Source: Betaproteobacteria bacterium (GTDB taxonomy: Bacteria; Pseudomonadota; Gammaproteobacteria; Burkholderiales; SG8-39). Taken from it: 64,000 nucleotides of DNA. The translations under genes were made by a program, and so were the position numbers. The first letter of the stretch is position 1; the number at the start of each line of letters is the position of its first letter. Below, one piece after another: positions 9,044 to 18,377 of the stretch. The stretch is taken from contig JACPYS010000018.1 in assembly GCA_016195915.1 (NCBI GenBank), positions 222,071 through 286,070 on the forward strand. Direction: 5' to 3'. Under the pieces are notes generated by a model. That model worked only from the letters and a program-made list of their open reading frames with translations. It was not told where the DNA came from and ran no database searches.

Positions 9044-11173
9044 TCACTTCTCTTTCTTCTTCAACCTACGCTTCGCGATTGCCGCGTCGAGCAAGTCCAT
9101 TTCCTTGCGCACGCTCTTGGGATCGGCGCCGAATCTCGCAACCGCCGCGTCGAAGGTGTCCGGCTGGAGCACAAGGCGCGGGTGCACGGCGGCGACCCGA
9201 TCGTTCAGCTTCGTCCACTGTGCCTCGATCGCCAGCCGCTCCGAGATCATCTTCACCTGCACCGGGTCATCTAGGTGCTTGAGCAAATCCTCGGGCGAAG
9301 GCTTGTCACCCGACCAGAGCGATCTAAGCGCGACTCGATGCAATAGCCTTCGGCCGCCGCCCAGATTGTGAGGCTGTATGAGCCGAAGATGCCTGGCCTC
9401 GAAAAAGCGCGTCAACGCCGACATGTCGGTGAAGTACACGCCATCCACCGCCCCCGGAACGCTGAACGGCATGGCGTTGACGACGCAAGGAACGATCTGC
9501 TTGCCTTTCGCGTCCACTCCGAAATGCGACTCCAGTATGTCGGGATATCGCAGAAGCGCCTCGGCCAGCCGGTTGACCTGCAAAATGTGCGACCTCGTTT
9601 CGAGCTGGAAGTAGTACGAAGCGACCGGGCTCCAGTTCGACAGCGAATGACTCTTGCACTCCAAGAGAAACAGGTACTTCCCCCACGGGACGACAGCGTC
9701 GTACTCGTACTCCTTGCCATCTCGCGTGGCCTTGAAAGCCTTGCACGTCAAGCCTTGTTTCTCGATCAATTCGCGCAATGTGCGCTCGAAAGATGGACCC
9801 TTGCGATTGACGCGCGCGCCTAGGCTGGAAAACGCGGATAGCACCACCCTTGTCAGGTTGGAGCTTCTGACCGCCGGCCCGAAGACGATCAGGTCGTCCT
9901 CGCCGACACCGATCAGCGGACAATCGAACAAGTCGCGGCTTGAGCGCCGCAGCGTCGCACGCCGGATGAATTCGAGCGCGGGTTCCGGCGCGAGCCCGAG
10001 CCGCCCAAGCCGGGCCGCAAGCTCGGCGCGCTTCGTGAACTGGATCAGCGATTTCGGCGTGTCGCTGGACGGGTCCCATGCCTTATCCGCCATGCATTGA
10101 AGGATGGCAAAGCCGCGCAGCCATTCAACAAGGCGAAGCCCGGCGTAGCGCTGCTGGTCCTCGTGGATTGCGAACCCAAGCAACTCGCTTAGGGCGGCGC
10201 CGGCGTGCGCTTCGGCGAGGCAGACATAGGCGTTGGGAAGGAGCGCAGCCTGTCCTTCTATGCCGACCTCCGTGTCCTTCGCGTTCGTCGCATGGATGAG
10301 GTGCATGTAATTCTGGAACAGGATCGAATTCAGCCGCTCGTTGGCGACGAAGTCCACCGCCTCCCATTCCATGTCAGGTTCGAGCACGGTGACAGTCGAG
10401 TCTTCCGGAAATCCGGGCGGGAAGTTCGGCGGCCTGCTCGGCGGGACGTACTCCTTCAAGCTTCCACCGAAGTACCTTCGCCGCTCCTCGATGCGCTGCC
10501 ACACGCGCCAGAACGCGGCAAGAATGCCGGTCGAGCCCGCCATGTAACGGTGCTGGTCATCCACATCGCGCCAAGCGGGCAGGATCACCCGGTCGTCGTC
10601 CTTCGCCACCCAGCCGTTCCGGTAGCTCTCCATGACGAGCGTCATGGTTAGCGTCTCGACGAGCATGTTGACGGCCCCATCCGGGGTAAACGTCACGCCG
10701 TCCTCGCCCTGAAGCACCGTGTTCTGCGCGTCGAACAGCTCTGGGAGCGAGAGGACAGCGTCGTGCGCCCGCTTGATCACTTCCGCGTATTCGATGGCCG
10801 TGCGGTCGATGCAGGCCGACGCGCGCACTTCCGGCGGCAGCTTCGAAACGTCGCAGCGCTCGAGCATGTCCAGAATGCCGTGGTAGCCACGGTCAATGAG
10901 CTCGATCGTGTCGAACGTAGCCCGAAGCTTGCCGGCGCAATCCGGGCCGCGGCGATTGGCGGCGTAATCGGCGATGTTCTGGAACAGCCACCTTCGAGCG
11001 CTTGCCCTCGAAGGATTCGGCCGCTTCAGAAGAAGTCCCGTCGAGCGCAGAACGAACCCCGACAGCTCTTCCGCGACAGCGGCGTCGAATTGAACGGTGT
11101 CCAGCTCGACTTTCAGCTTCTCCCAGGACAGCGCTTCAAGCGCCTCTTTTACCGACTGCTCGTGGAGCGGCAT
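9044..11173 (-). CDS. large protein with C-terminal PD-(D/E)xK nuclease-like motif
   Basis: 709 residues, no family recognised for the first 450. Residues about 460-510 read like a PD-(D/E)xK fold: SFERTLRELIEKQG with a helical Glu, then EYDAVVPWGKYLFLLECKSH with D492 and ExK-type E505-C-K507. No signal peptide or membrane segment. It ends 129 bp before the right edge of the IS and is co-directional with the nuclease-STAND gene. Before the insertion the two would have been an upstream-downstream pair of about the right spacing for one operon. Defence-related role inferred from neighbour and motif only. Confidence 0.6.
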   Translation of the reverse strand: MPLHEQSVKEALEALSWEKLKVELDTVQFDAAVAEELSGFVLRSTGLLLKRPNPSRASARRWLFQNIADYAANRRGPDCAGKLRATFDTIELIDRGYHGILDMLERCDVSKLPPEVRASACIDRTAIEYAEVIKRAHDAVLSLPELFDAQNTVLQGEDGVTFTPDGAVNMLVETLTMTLVMESYRNGWVAKDDDRVILPAWRDVDDQHRYMAGSTGILAAFWRVWQRIEERRRYFGGSLKEYVPPSRPPNFPPGFPEDSTVTVLEPDMEWEAVDFVANERLNSILFQNYMHLIHATNAKDTEVGIEGQAALLPNAYVCLAEAHAGAALSELLGFAIHEDQQRYAGLRLVEWLRGFAILQCMADKAWDPSSDTPKSLIQFTKRAELAARLGRLGLAPEPALEFIRRATLRRSSRDLFDCPLIGVGEDDLIVFGPAVRSSNLTRVVLSAFSSLGARVNRKGPSFERTLRELIEKQGLTCKAFKATRDGKEYEYDAVVPWGKYLFLLECKSHSLSNWSPVASYYFQLETRSHILQVNRLAEALLRYPDILESHFGVDAKGKQIVPCVVNAMPFSVPGAVDGVYFTDMSALTRFFEARHLRLIQPHNLGGGRRLLHRVALRSLWSGDKPSPEDLLKHLDDPVQVKMISERLAIEAQWTKLNDRVAAVHPRLVLQPDTFDAAVARFGADPKSVRKEMDLLDAAIAKRRLKKKEK

Positions 11174-11382
11174 GCGTCATTTTCGCACGCCCGCCTCGCT
11201 ATCGCTTGAAGCCAGTCGGCTTCGCTTGCACACGTCCTTGCGATGGACGACCGAATGGATCAGGTCGCGCCGAAGCCGGACAAGAACCGCACCGCGCCCG
11301 AGCTGCTTGAATGGACACCACGAAAAAGATGTCTACTGCGCGCTTGCCACACTTGCCTTGGGCCGCTGGAGGAGCTGCCGTT

Positions 11383-11628
11383 TCATAATGCAGCCCTCAA
11401 GGGAAGACAGGTATCGTCGTCGGCCGCGCAACTTGAGGCCGTAATTTGGCTCCGAATCTTCCGCGGTTCCGGTGCAGCGCAGGTCGGAAGTGCTTCGATT
11501 TCACAAACAACGGAGGCGCCACTGCGGTTGACGAATATACCGATCGTGAGTTGCGTGCCGACCGGCAGCTTTGAACAATCGTCTTCAATTTTGCAAAGGA
11601 GCCCTTCAAGCCTGCGTTCTCGGTTCAT
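11383..11628 (-). CDS. small hypothetical protein
   Basis: 81 residues starting MNRERRLEGLLCKIEDDCSK. The start is backed by GGAGGAAGT directly before the ATG. The stretch PVGTQLTIGIFVNRSGASVV looks protein-like; the C-terminus is low-complexity. No family recognised. It lies in an otherwise gene-poor 980-bp stretch (11174-12152). A 35-codon plus-strand frame at 11673-11780 is also protein-like but has no ribosome site. Nothing else is supported in this stretch. Confidence 0.35.
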   Translation of the reverse strand: MNRERRLEGLLCKIEDDCSKLPVGTQLTIGIFVNRSGASVVCEIEALPTCAAPEPRKIRSQITASSCAADDDTCLPLRAAL

Positions 11629-12152
11629 ACTTCCTCCATCTGGCCTAAGTCTGTCATCGCAAGACCTATGCCATGTATGCTGGAGGCGCCTTCCGAGTGT
11701 GCGTGCCCGGTCTCTATTATGTCGACGAATATGGTCAAGGCAATGGGGAGGAGATAATCCCAGAAGAAATAGCGACTTGACGAAATCGGTATATAGGCCG
11801 TCGTCAGACATCACAAAAACGCGGCAATTGAACCCAATCTGGATCAAAAGGGACATTACCGAGATCGGCGCGATGCTTGGGCATCCATATTTCACCACTT
11901 ACAGCTTCTCGTCATGCGACGGCGCACCACACCCACCACAAACATTCTCGCGTGCCAGTAGCGCCGCCGCACCAAGATCATCCCGCACGCCTTCAGCGAG
12001 CGCACCGCACGGGTCAAACTGAACACATCCTGCTAATAAAATGTTGGCAGAAGCGGGACTAGAGTGGCGAATCTTGAGGGGCGCTACCTGCGGCAGCAGC
12101 GATCGATCACAAACTCATAACTCTCGAACTTCATTACGGAATCTCGACCGTG

Positions 12153-12902
12153 TCACTTCATGATGGCCCCGCCGCAAACGGGAACGGATATACCTGTTAT
12201 GAAGCTAGCATCTTCGGAAGCCAAAAAAACTGCTACTGCAGCGATATCTTCTGGCTCAGCCAGCCGCCCGACGGGAGTTCGGGCAAGCGCCTTGGCCTTC
12301 ATTTCATCGGGGAATGCACCAGCCTGGTCTGTGTGCGTCCACCCTGGGGAAATAGTGTTTACCGTAATGCCGGCCGCGCCCATCTCAAAGGCAAGCTCGC
12401 GCGTTAAGCTAAGAAGCGCTGCTTTTGCTAAATCGCGGGCGTGAAAACCAGGTTCAGGTTGATCTACCGAGATGCTGCCAATGTTTAGGATTCTTCCCCA
12501 CCGTCTTCTACGCATTCCGGGCAAAACGGCCTGCGTGCAATTGAATGCGGACTTTATGGTTCCATCTACCTGTTGCTGAATCTCGTCCCATGTTAATTCC
12601 ATGAAGCCTTTCGGTGCGAAGGGGCGGTGGGCATTATTGACAAGAATATCAATATGGCCGAATGCCTGCCCAACGGACTTGACCATCCGTTCGACTTCCG
12701 TTCTGATAGTAACGTCAGCTTGGATTGCCAGCCCTTTCCCGCCCGCGCGCTCGATCTCACGCAACACATTCGCCGCACTATCTGCCGAATGCAGATAGTT
12801 GACGATTGTAGTTATCCCTTGTCGTCCCATCGCTTTCGCAATGGCAGCGCCTATGCCACGGCTCGATCCTGTGATCAGAGCCACTCTGTTTATGACCCGC
12901 AT
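12153..12902 (-). CDS. SDR family oxidoreductase lacking the catalytic Tyr
   Basis: 249 residues, classical FabG-like short-chain dehydrogenase. Cofactor motif TGSSRGIG, VNNA structural motif and NIGSIS catalytic Ser are all present. The region that should read YxxxK is PGFHARDLAKAALLS: Lys is present, but the residue four before it is Arg, not Tyr. It may be catalytically altered or rely on another residue. Divergent from the liv operon across a 274-bp spacer, so both may respond to the same signal. Confidence 0.85.
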   Translation of the reverse strand: MRVINRVALITGSSRGIGAAIAKAMGRQGITTIVNYLHSADSAANVLREIERAGGKGLAIQADVTIRTEVERMVKSVGQAFGHIDILVNNAHRPFAPKGFMELTWDEIQQQVDGTIKSAFNCTQAVLPGMRRRRWGRILNIGSISVDQPEPGFHARDLAKAALLSLTRELAFEMGAAGITVNTISPGWTHTDQAGAFPDEMKAKALARTPVGRLAEPEDIAAVAVFLASEDASFITGISVPVCGGAIMK

Positions 12903-13112
12903 CTCTATATCTTCTTATGCTACTTCAAGTAATTCAAATCTCTACGCCAACCATCATGGATGGAGTATCGGATCTGCGAAATACCAATATTGGCCTTTTT
13001 GTGCGTGCTGCTAGTACGTCTTTCCACAAAATGTATCGCTCACTCAAACAAATCAAATTGGAGGAAGTCTCTTTCGTCCGTACTGGTGCAATCTGGCAAG
13101 CAAGCACCAAGC

Positions 13113-13128
13113 TGGCATGAGTCCTGCT
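13113..13128 (+). promoter_or_regulatory. sigma-54 (-24/-12) promoter candidate for the liv operon
   Basis: TGGCATGAGTCCTGCT matches the sigma-54 consensus TGGCAYRNNNNTTGCW at every defined position but one. It has the strict GG-N10-GC spacing and lies 48 bp before the start at 13177. A second such site lies at 20708-20723. Confidence 0.6.
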
Positions 13129-13176
13129 GGCCATTTACCTGTCTCCCTAGCCGTTACTACCATTACGGAGGTTCCT

Positions 13177-14307
13177 ATGATAAGCAACAAACCTGCCTCG
13201 CGGTTGGTCGCCATGCTACTGGTCGCCCTTTCGGTCCTTGTCGGAGACGCTAGATCGGCGCCTCAGGAGGAGTTGAAGATCGGTGTGCTTTTCCCCTTGA
13301 GCGGAGATGCAGCCTCCTACGGCGCACGAGGAAAGAACGGTATCGAGCTCGCCGCTGCAGAACTGAACGCCGAAGGCGGCGTACGAGGACGAAAGCTTCG
13401 CATCATCTATGAAGATAGCCGCGCTGAGCCACGGGCTGGCGTTGCCGCAATGACGAAATTGGTCAGCGTCGATAGGGTGCCGGTTGTAATCGGCGATATC
13501 GTTAGCGCAGTGACCTTGGCGGTCGCTCCCATTGCCGAGAAACGCAAGGTAGTGCTTCTGTCGCCCACGGCCTCCGCCCCAGCCATCTCGGATGCCGGGG
13601 ACTACATCTTTCGCATCTGGCCGAGCGATCTGGCGGAAGGCAAAGAAATCGCAACCTTTGCCGCCAAAACAGGATTCAAGCGGATAAGCATCTTATTCAT
13701 GCAGAACGACTATGGCATCGGCATCAAGGATATATTCACTCGCGTGTTCACCGCGGCAGACGGCAAAGTGTTACAGGTACTAGGCTACAAGCCCGATGAA
13801 TCTGATTTTCGACCGTACCTGAACCGCATTGGTGAAACGCGACCAGACGCCATCTACTTGGTTGGTTATTACAAGGATAGCGCTTTGGTGCTCAAACAAG
13901 CTCGAGAGCTGGGCTTAAACGCAAAATTCCTTGGTACCACTGCCATCGAGGACCCAAAACTAATCGAGATAGCCGGCGAATCCGCCGAGGGCCTCATATA
14001 TCCATTGGCTACCGGTTACGATGCGCAAAGCTCGGATACGTTAGTTCAATCATTTAGAACTAAATACATCGCACGCTATAAGGTCGAGCCCGACTGGGTG
14101 CCTGCTCAGACCTACGATGCGTTAATGCTCGTTGCTCACGCTATTAGGAAGGGCGGTGTCACCGGTCCTAATATTCAAAAAATCCTGGCCGGCTTGAAGG
14201 GGTACCAAGGCATAACTGGTGAGATCACTTTCGATGCCAAGGGAGACGTTGTCAAACCAGTTACCATCAAGATTGTTCGGGCCGGCAAGTTCGAGAAACT
14301 CAAATGA
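13177..14307 (+). CDS. branched-chain-amino-acid-type ABC transporter substrate-binding protein
   Basis: 376 residues, periplasmic Leu/Ile/Val-type (Peripla_BP_6) receptor. The signal peptide ends near DARSAPQ. The mature start LKIGVLFPLSGDAASYGARG and GIELAAAELNAEGGVRGRKL are typical. The ATG at 13177 is preceded by ACGGAGG with correct spacing; longer in-frame starts lack one. First gene of a tight rightward operon (SBP, two permeases, two ATPases, radical SAM, regulator). The ligand is unlikely to be settled by family alone; these receptors also bind aromatic acids and amides. Confidence 0.92.
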   Translation: MISNKPASRLVAMLLVALSVLVGDARSAPQEELKIGVLFPLSGDAASYGARGKNGIELAAAELNAEGGVRGRKLRIIYEDSRAEPRAGVAAMTKLVSVDRVPVVIGDIVSAVTLAVAPIAEKRKVVLLSPTASAPAISDAGDYIFRIWPSDLAEGKEIATFAAKTGFKRISILFMQNDYGIGIKDIFTRVFTAADGKVLQVLGYKPDESDFRPYLNRIGETRPDAIYLVGYYKDSALVLKQARELGLNAKFLGTTAIEDPKLIEIAGESAEGLIYPLATGYDAQSSDTLVQSFRTKYIARYKVEPDWVPAQTYDALMLVAHAIRKGGVTGPNIQKILAGLKGYQGITGEITFDAKGDVVKPVTIKIVRAGKFEKLK

Positions 14308-15173
14308 CGAGCTTCACCGTACAGCTGTTGATGAACAGCATGATTACGGGAAGCGTGTACGCGCTGGTCGCAATTGGATTTGCCTTAACGTATAACATCG
14401 GCGGATTCTTCAACATGGCGCATGGTGCGGTGTTTCTTCTCGGTGCTTATGGGGGTTATGTCGCGCTCCATGTGCTCCAGTTTGGACTTCCTCTAGCTGT
14501 GCTTGTATCAGCGGCGGCGGCTGGTTTGGCTGGAATTGTTGCGCACTCCGCCGTCTTTCGCCGACTGGCGCTTTCGGAAGCGCCAAGCACAGTTTTTTTT
14601 ATCTCCAGCCTTGGCATCCTGATCGCGGTCGAAGGCACGGTTGCCACAGGATTTGGTTACGAGACGATAGTCTTCATGCCCGGCCCATCACCTTCGTCAA
14701 CGTTTTTCGGCGCCAGGGTGACCGACATTCAAGTATATATCTTGGCGCTGTCCTTCGCTCTTTTGCTAGCCCTTGTCGTGTTTTTTCACATGACGAACAT
14801 TGGCAAGCAGATACGGGCGGTGGCTGACGATCGAGAACTGGCAAAGGCCGTCGGGATCTCGGTAAATGGGGTGATGTTCTGGGTTTTCGTTTTGGGCTCG
14901 ATGCTCGCTGGCGTTGCGGGATTATTCGTCGGAATGGAACACACGATCCGCCCCGGATCCGGAATGGTCGCAGTGCTTTGGGCCATGGTGGCATCGATCA
15001 TGGGAGGGGTTGGGAGCTTTATCGGTCCTGTGGTCGGTGCGTTCCTCCTCGGGTTCATTGAGAATTTGGCGGTTACCGTTTTCCCCAGCGAATGGAAAGC
15101 GACGGTAGTCTTTTCGATCCTGATTCTTTTCTTCTTCCTGCGCCCTGTAGGACTGTTCGGGGTACGCCGATGA
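14304..15173 (+). CDS. ABC transporter permease, LivH type
   Basis: 289 residues with about eight membrane segments. LivH hallmarks: SGSVYALVAIGFALTYNIGG-like start (ITGSVYALVAIGFALTYN), FNMAHGAVFLLGAYGGY, and GVAGLFVGMEHTI near the end. Start overlaps the preceding stop by four bases (ATGA), implying translational coupling. Forms the inner-membrane channel together with the LivM-type partner. Confidence 0.92.
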   Translation: MTSFTVQLLMNSMITGSVYALVAIGFALTYNIGGFFNMAHGAVFLLGAYGGYVALHVLQFGLPLAVLVSAAAAGLAGIVAHSAVFRRLALSEAPSTVFFISSLGILIAVEGTVATGFGYETIVFMPGPSPSSTFFGARVTDIQVYILALSFALLLALVVFFHMTNIGKQIRAVADDRELAKAVGISVNGVMFWVFVLGSMLAGVAGLFVGMEHTIRPGSGMVAVLWAMVASIMGGVGSFIGPVVGAFLLGFIENLAVTVFPSEWKATVVFSILILFFFLRPVGLFGVRR

Positions 15174-16027
15174 CGGACTACCTGATGCATCTGGCTATTG
15201 TGATTGGCATATACGCGACGCTCGCTCAAGGACTGAATCTGCTGCTCGGCTATACCGGCATTATCTCCGTCATGCAAGCAAGCCTCTACGGTGTCGGCGC
15301 CTACATCTCCGCGCTGATGGCCAGCCAAGCCGGTGTGTCTTTTCCGCTCGCGTTCGCTTCGGCATCGATTGGTGCTGCCCTGACGGGTTTCATCGTGGGG
15401 GCGGCCATTACTCGACTCCAGGGTGACTATTTGGCACTGGTGACCTTCGGTCTGGCCGTCATCTTCTACGATGTGTTCAACAACTGGCTGACTGTCACAA
15501 AGGGGCCCATGGGCATCCCGGGCATTCCCGCCGCCTTTGAAACAAAGGAGGCGTGGTTGGTGTTCGTCGCCGCACTGGCAGTCGCCGCTTTGCTGCTTGT
15601 CAGACGCATCGACGGCTCGCCTTACGGTCGTCTGCTTAGAGCCGTTCGCGACGACGAAATTTTGGCTAGTGTCTTGGGGCGAAGCACCCAACGGACTAAG
15701 ACGACTGTATTTACGCTGAGTGCGTTCTTGGCCGGAGCGGCCGGTTCTGTCTACGCCCACTACATAACGTTTATTGACCCGACCAGCTTTACGGCGATGG
15801 AATCGGTGTCACTTCTTACCATGGTCATAATCGGCGGCATGGCGTCGCCCGTCGGCCCCATTTTGGGAGCAGGTTTCGTGGTCCTTGTGGCCGAGAGCCT
15901 TCGGTTTGCCGGTTTACCCGACGCCACAGCAGCTCCCCTACGCCAGGTTTTGTTTGGCTTGCTCATTATCGTGGCCATGCTTTTTCGGCCGCAAGGGTTA
16001 ATGGGCCGTTACCGGTTGTCCAAATGA
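15170..16027 (+). CDS. ABC transporter permease, LivM type
   Basis: 285 residues counting from the ATG that overlaps the LivH stop (ATGA). A longer in-frame start at 15092 would lie inside livH and is less likely. Multiple membrane segments. LivM signatures: GLNLLLGYTGIISVMQASLYGVGAYISAL region, LAVIFYDVFNNW, and GMASPVGPILGAGFVVL. Works with the LivH-type permease. Confidence 0.92.
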   Translation: MTDYLMHLAIVIGIYATLAQGLNLLLGYTGIISVMQASLYGVGAYISALMASQAGVSFPLAFASASIGAALTGFIVGAAITRLQGDYLALVTFGLAVIFYDVFNNWLTVTKGPMGIPGIPAAFETKEAWLVFVAALAVAALLLVRRIDGSPYGRLLRAVRDDEILASVLGRSTQRTKTTVFTLSAFLAGAAGSVYAHYITFIDPTSFTAMESVSLLTMVIIGGMASPVGPILGAGFVVLVAESLRFAGLPDATAAPLRQVLFGLLIIVAMLFRPQGLMGRYRLSK

Positions 16028-16797
16028 AATTGGCCATAGAACAGCTGACAAGAAGGTTCGATGGAATCGATGCGCTTATCGATGTTTCTTGCACGGTAAA
16101 GGCGGGAGAAATACTCGCCATCGCAGGACCTAACGGTTCAGGCAAGACAACCCTGTTGGACATCGTAACGGGCCTGACAGAAGCTGACCGTGGCGATATC
16201 TTTCTGGGGGACAAGCGATTGATCGGCAAGCGGCCAGAGCATATCGCGGCCCTGGGTGTGGCGCGCTCATTTCAAATTGCACGGCTCTTCCATGGGCTCA
16301 CTGTGCTCGAGAACCTTATCATGGCGGATGCCACGGAGCGCGAGGGCCTCATGTCGGCGGTCTTGCGGGGAGAAGGCGTTGCGGAGAAACGCGCGCGCGA
16401 ACGGGCGATGGAACATCTCGAGTACTTGGGTATGGCGGCGTATCGGGACACGGCTGCGGCCAAATTGTCGGCCGGACAGATGCGAAGGGTGGAACTGGGT
16501 CGGCTGCTGATGCAGGAAAGAGCGCAACTCTTGCTGCTCGACGAACCGACAGCGAGCCTTGATCCGGAAATGACGCAAATTGCGGTAAAGGTAATTGAAG
16601 GGCTTCGTTCGAAAGGAAAGGCTATTGTGCTGGTAGAACATAATCTTGATGTGGTCCATTACATTGCGGATCGCGTGATGGTGCTGGATCAAGGAAGGAA
16701 GATGGCCGACGGGAAGCCTTCGGAAGTGTTTCAAGATCTGGAAATCCAGGCGATTTTTCTCGGCGGTGGCGGAAATTCACATGCTTCTCACCGTTGA
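16024..16797 (+). CDS. ABC transporter ATP-binding protein, LivG type
   Basis: 257 residues. Walker A GPNGSGKTT at about 35-43, signature LSAGQMRRVELGRLL, Walker B LLLLDEPTASLD and the switch His in VLVEHNLDVV. LivG family by the long ARSFQIARLFHGLTVLENL insertion. Four-base overlap with the permease gene before it. Cytoplasmic energising subunit. Confidence 0.92.
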   Translation: MKLAIEQLTRRFDGIDALIDVSCTVKAGEILAIAGPNGSGKTTLLDIVTGLTEADRGDIFLGDKRLIGKRPEHIAALGVARSFQIARLFHGLTVLENLIMADATEREGLMSAVLRGEGVAEKRARERAMEHLEYLGMAAYRDTAAAKLSAGQMRRVELGRLLMQERAQLLLLDEPTASLDPEMTQIAVKVIEGLRSKGKAIVLVEHNLDVVHYIADRVMVLDQGRKMADGKPSEVFQDLEIQAIFLGGGGNSHASHR

Positions 16798-17521
16798 AGA
16801 TCTTGCCGTTTCCTACAATGGCGCTGGCGTTGTGCGTGGTGTCACACTGCACACTGCTGCCAGCGAATGCGTCGCCGTGTTCGGCCCTAACGGTGCGGGA
16901 AAATCCACTCTCCTAAAGGCTGTCGCTGGCCTGCTGCGGTCTGACCGCGGCGAAGTCCTACTTGACGGGGAACGCATCACGGGTCTAGACCCGGCTACGC
17001 TCGGTAAGTACGGCATTGTCTACGTCCCACAGGGTAGGCGGGTTTTCCCTTCTTTGACCGTTTATGAGAATTTGGAAATAATGTTGTACCGGCTGGGGTC
17101 ACGGGAACGCCGGGCCGCGGTTGAATCCGTGTTCGCGGACTTCCCGGCGCTTCGCGACCGATCGGGGGTCGCGGCTGGCCGACTCAGCAGCGGCGAGCAG
17201 CAGATCGTAGCGCTGGCCCGGGCGATGGTGCTGAAGCCGAAGCTGCTGTTGCTGGATGAGCCCACCCATGGCCTGTCGGCGGCATGGGTGGAACGGGTAT
17301 TCGTCAGTCTCAAGGCCTTGTGCGGGCGAGGGGTTGCCATCGTCCTGGTCGAGCAGGCTGTTGAGAAAGCCGTTGAGCTTGCGGATCGGGGATACGTCAT
17401 GAGACTTGGACGTATCGTGCGTGAGGCCGAAGCGGCCAATTTGGTCCAGGCGTATCGCGAAAGCGGTCTAGCCTGGACGATTAAAGGAGAACGTAACTAT
17501 GAGTTATCTCAATTTGCATGA
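16781..17521 (+). CDS. ABC transporter ATP-binding protein, LivF type
   Basis: 246 residues from the ATG at 16781; a GTG at 16766 is an alternative. Walker A GPNGAGKST, Q-loop YVPQGRRVFPSLTVYENL (LivF-typical), signature LSSGEQQIVALARAM, Walker B LLLLDEPTHGLS. Overlaps the end of the LivG gene by 17 bases. The radical SAM gene in turn overlaps its 3' end, so the transporter and the radical SAM protein are coupled. Confidence 0.92.
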   Translation: MLLTVEDLAVSYNGAGVVRGVTLHTAASECVAVFGPNGAGKSTLLKAVAGLLRSDRGEVLLDGERITGLDPATLGKYGIVYVPQGRRVFPSLTVYENLEIMLYRLGSRERRAAVESVFADFPALRDRSGVAAGRLSSGEQQIVALARAMVLKPKLLLLDEPTHGLSAAWVERVFVSLKALCGRGVAIVLVEQAVEKAVELADRGYVMRLGRIVREAEAANLVQAYRESGLAWTIKGERNYELSQFA

Positions 17522-18377
17522 ATCCGGACTCGAACTTGTCCTCCAACCGCATCACGATGTCCTCTATGACATCCGGCGCGGGGAGATCGCTTCCGTCGCA
17601 TCCGCCGCAGGTTCTAACCGTCCAGCGTCCCCGACAAGGATCCACGCCAATCTGCAGCTGACCCGGCGCTGCAACCTCGCCTGCGTTTACTGCCGTACGG
17701 CCAGTTCCCCAAAGGTGGATACGAGCGGCGAGTTGTCCACCGAGCAATGGGTGGGGATCTTCAATGATCTGAAGAAGGACGGCGTCCGCAGCGTATTCGC
17801 AACCGGAGGTGAAATTTTTGCACGCCCGGACATTTGGTTGCTATTGGGTGAGCTTGAGCGAAGGTTCCTCGTTCACATCTTAATTAACGGCTCAGCGCTA
17901 TCCGGCGAGCTTACGGACGAGCAGCGCGTCCTGGTTTCCCGGCTGACATCGGTCCAAGTGAGCCTCGACAGCGCCACGCCCGAGCAGCACGACCGCTTCC
18001 GCGGACGGGGTTCTTGGGTCCGCGCCGTGCGTGCGCTTGAAACAGTTCAGGCGCTTGGTGTCGAAGCGGTTATCAGCGCCGTCGTGGTGCCGGGGAAAGA
18101 GACCACCGTACGTCCACTGATGGAACTTGCAGACCACCTTGGCGTGGCTCTGCTCCTCCGGCCGTTGCTACCGCAGGGCAGAGGAGTACGTTTAGGTTGC
18201 GATATGGTCGACGTCGCAGAGACCTACCGGGGCCTCGGGCGTCAGCCGTATGTGCGCGGCTTCCTCGCCTACACAGAGGAGCTTTATAGGTTCGACATCA
18301 CGCACCAGGAGGTGCCATCGCTTGGTGTGATTTCGGTCAAGTGGACTGGCGAACAGTCCGCCTGTCTCGATGCCTAA
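17499..18377 (+). CDS. radical SAM protein
   Basis: 292 residues. The CxxxCxxC cluster motif is C58-N-L-A-C62-V-Y-C65 within LQLTRRCNLACVYCRT. ATGGEIFARPD is the SAM-binding GGE-type motif, and VQVSLDSATPEQHDRFRGRG is the MoaA/PqqE-like strand. No C-terminal SPASM Cys cluster is visible, so only one 4Fe-4S cluster is expected. Start preceded by AAAGGAGAACGTAACT. It overlaps the LivF 3' end, and its stop overlaps the regulator start. The target is unknown; a substrate of the transporter or a small peptide is possible. A radical SAM enzyme inside a liv operon is unusual. Confidence 0.85.
   Translation: MSYLNLHESGLELVLQPHHDVLYDIRRGEIASVASAAGSNRPASPTRIHANLQLTRRCNLACVYCRTASSPKVDTSGELSTEQWVGIFNDLKKDGVRSVFATGGEIFARPDIWLLLGELERRFLVHILINGSALSGELTDEQRVLVSRLTSVQVSLDSATPEQHDRFRGRGSWVRAVRALETVQALGVEAVISAVVVPGKETTVRPLMELADHLGVALLLRPLLPQGRGVRLGCDMVDVAETYRGLGRQPYVRGFLAYTEELYRFDITHQEVPSLGVISVKWTGEQSACLDA

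Noticed and set aside
11673..11780. 35-codon plus-strand frame with protein-like sequence
   Set aside because: No ribosome site, stop codon shortly upstream, no family recognised; not enough to call a gene.
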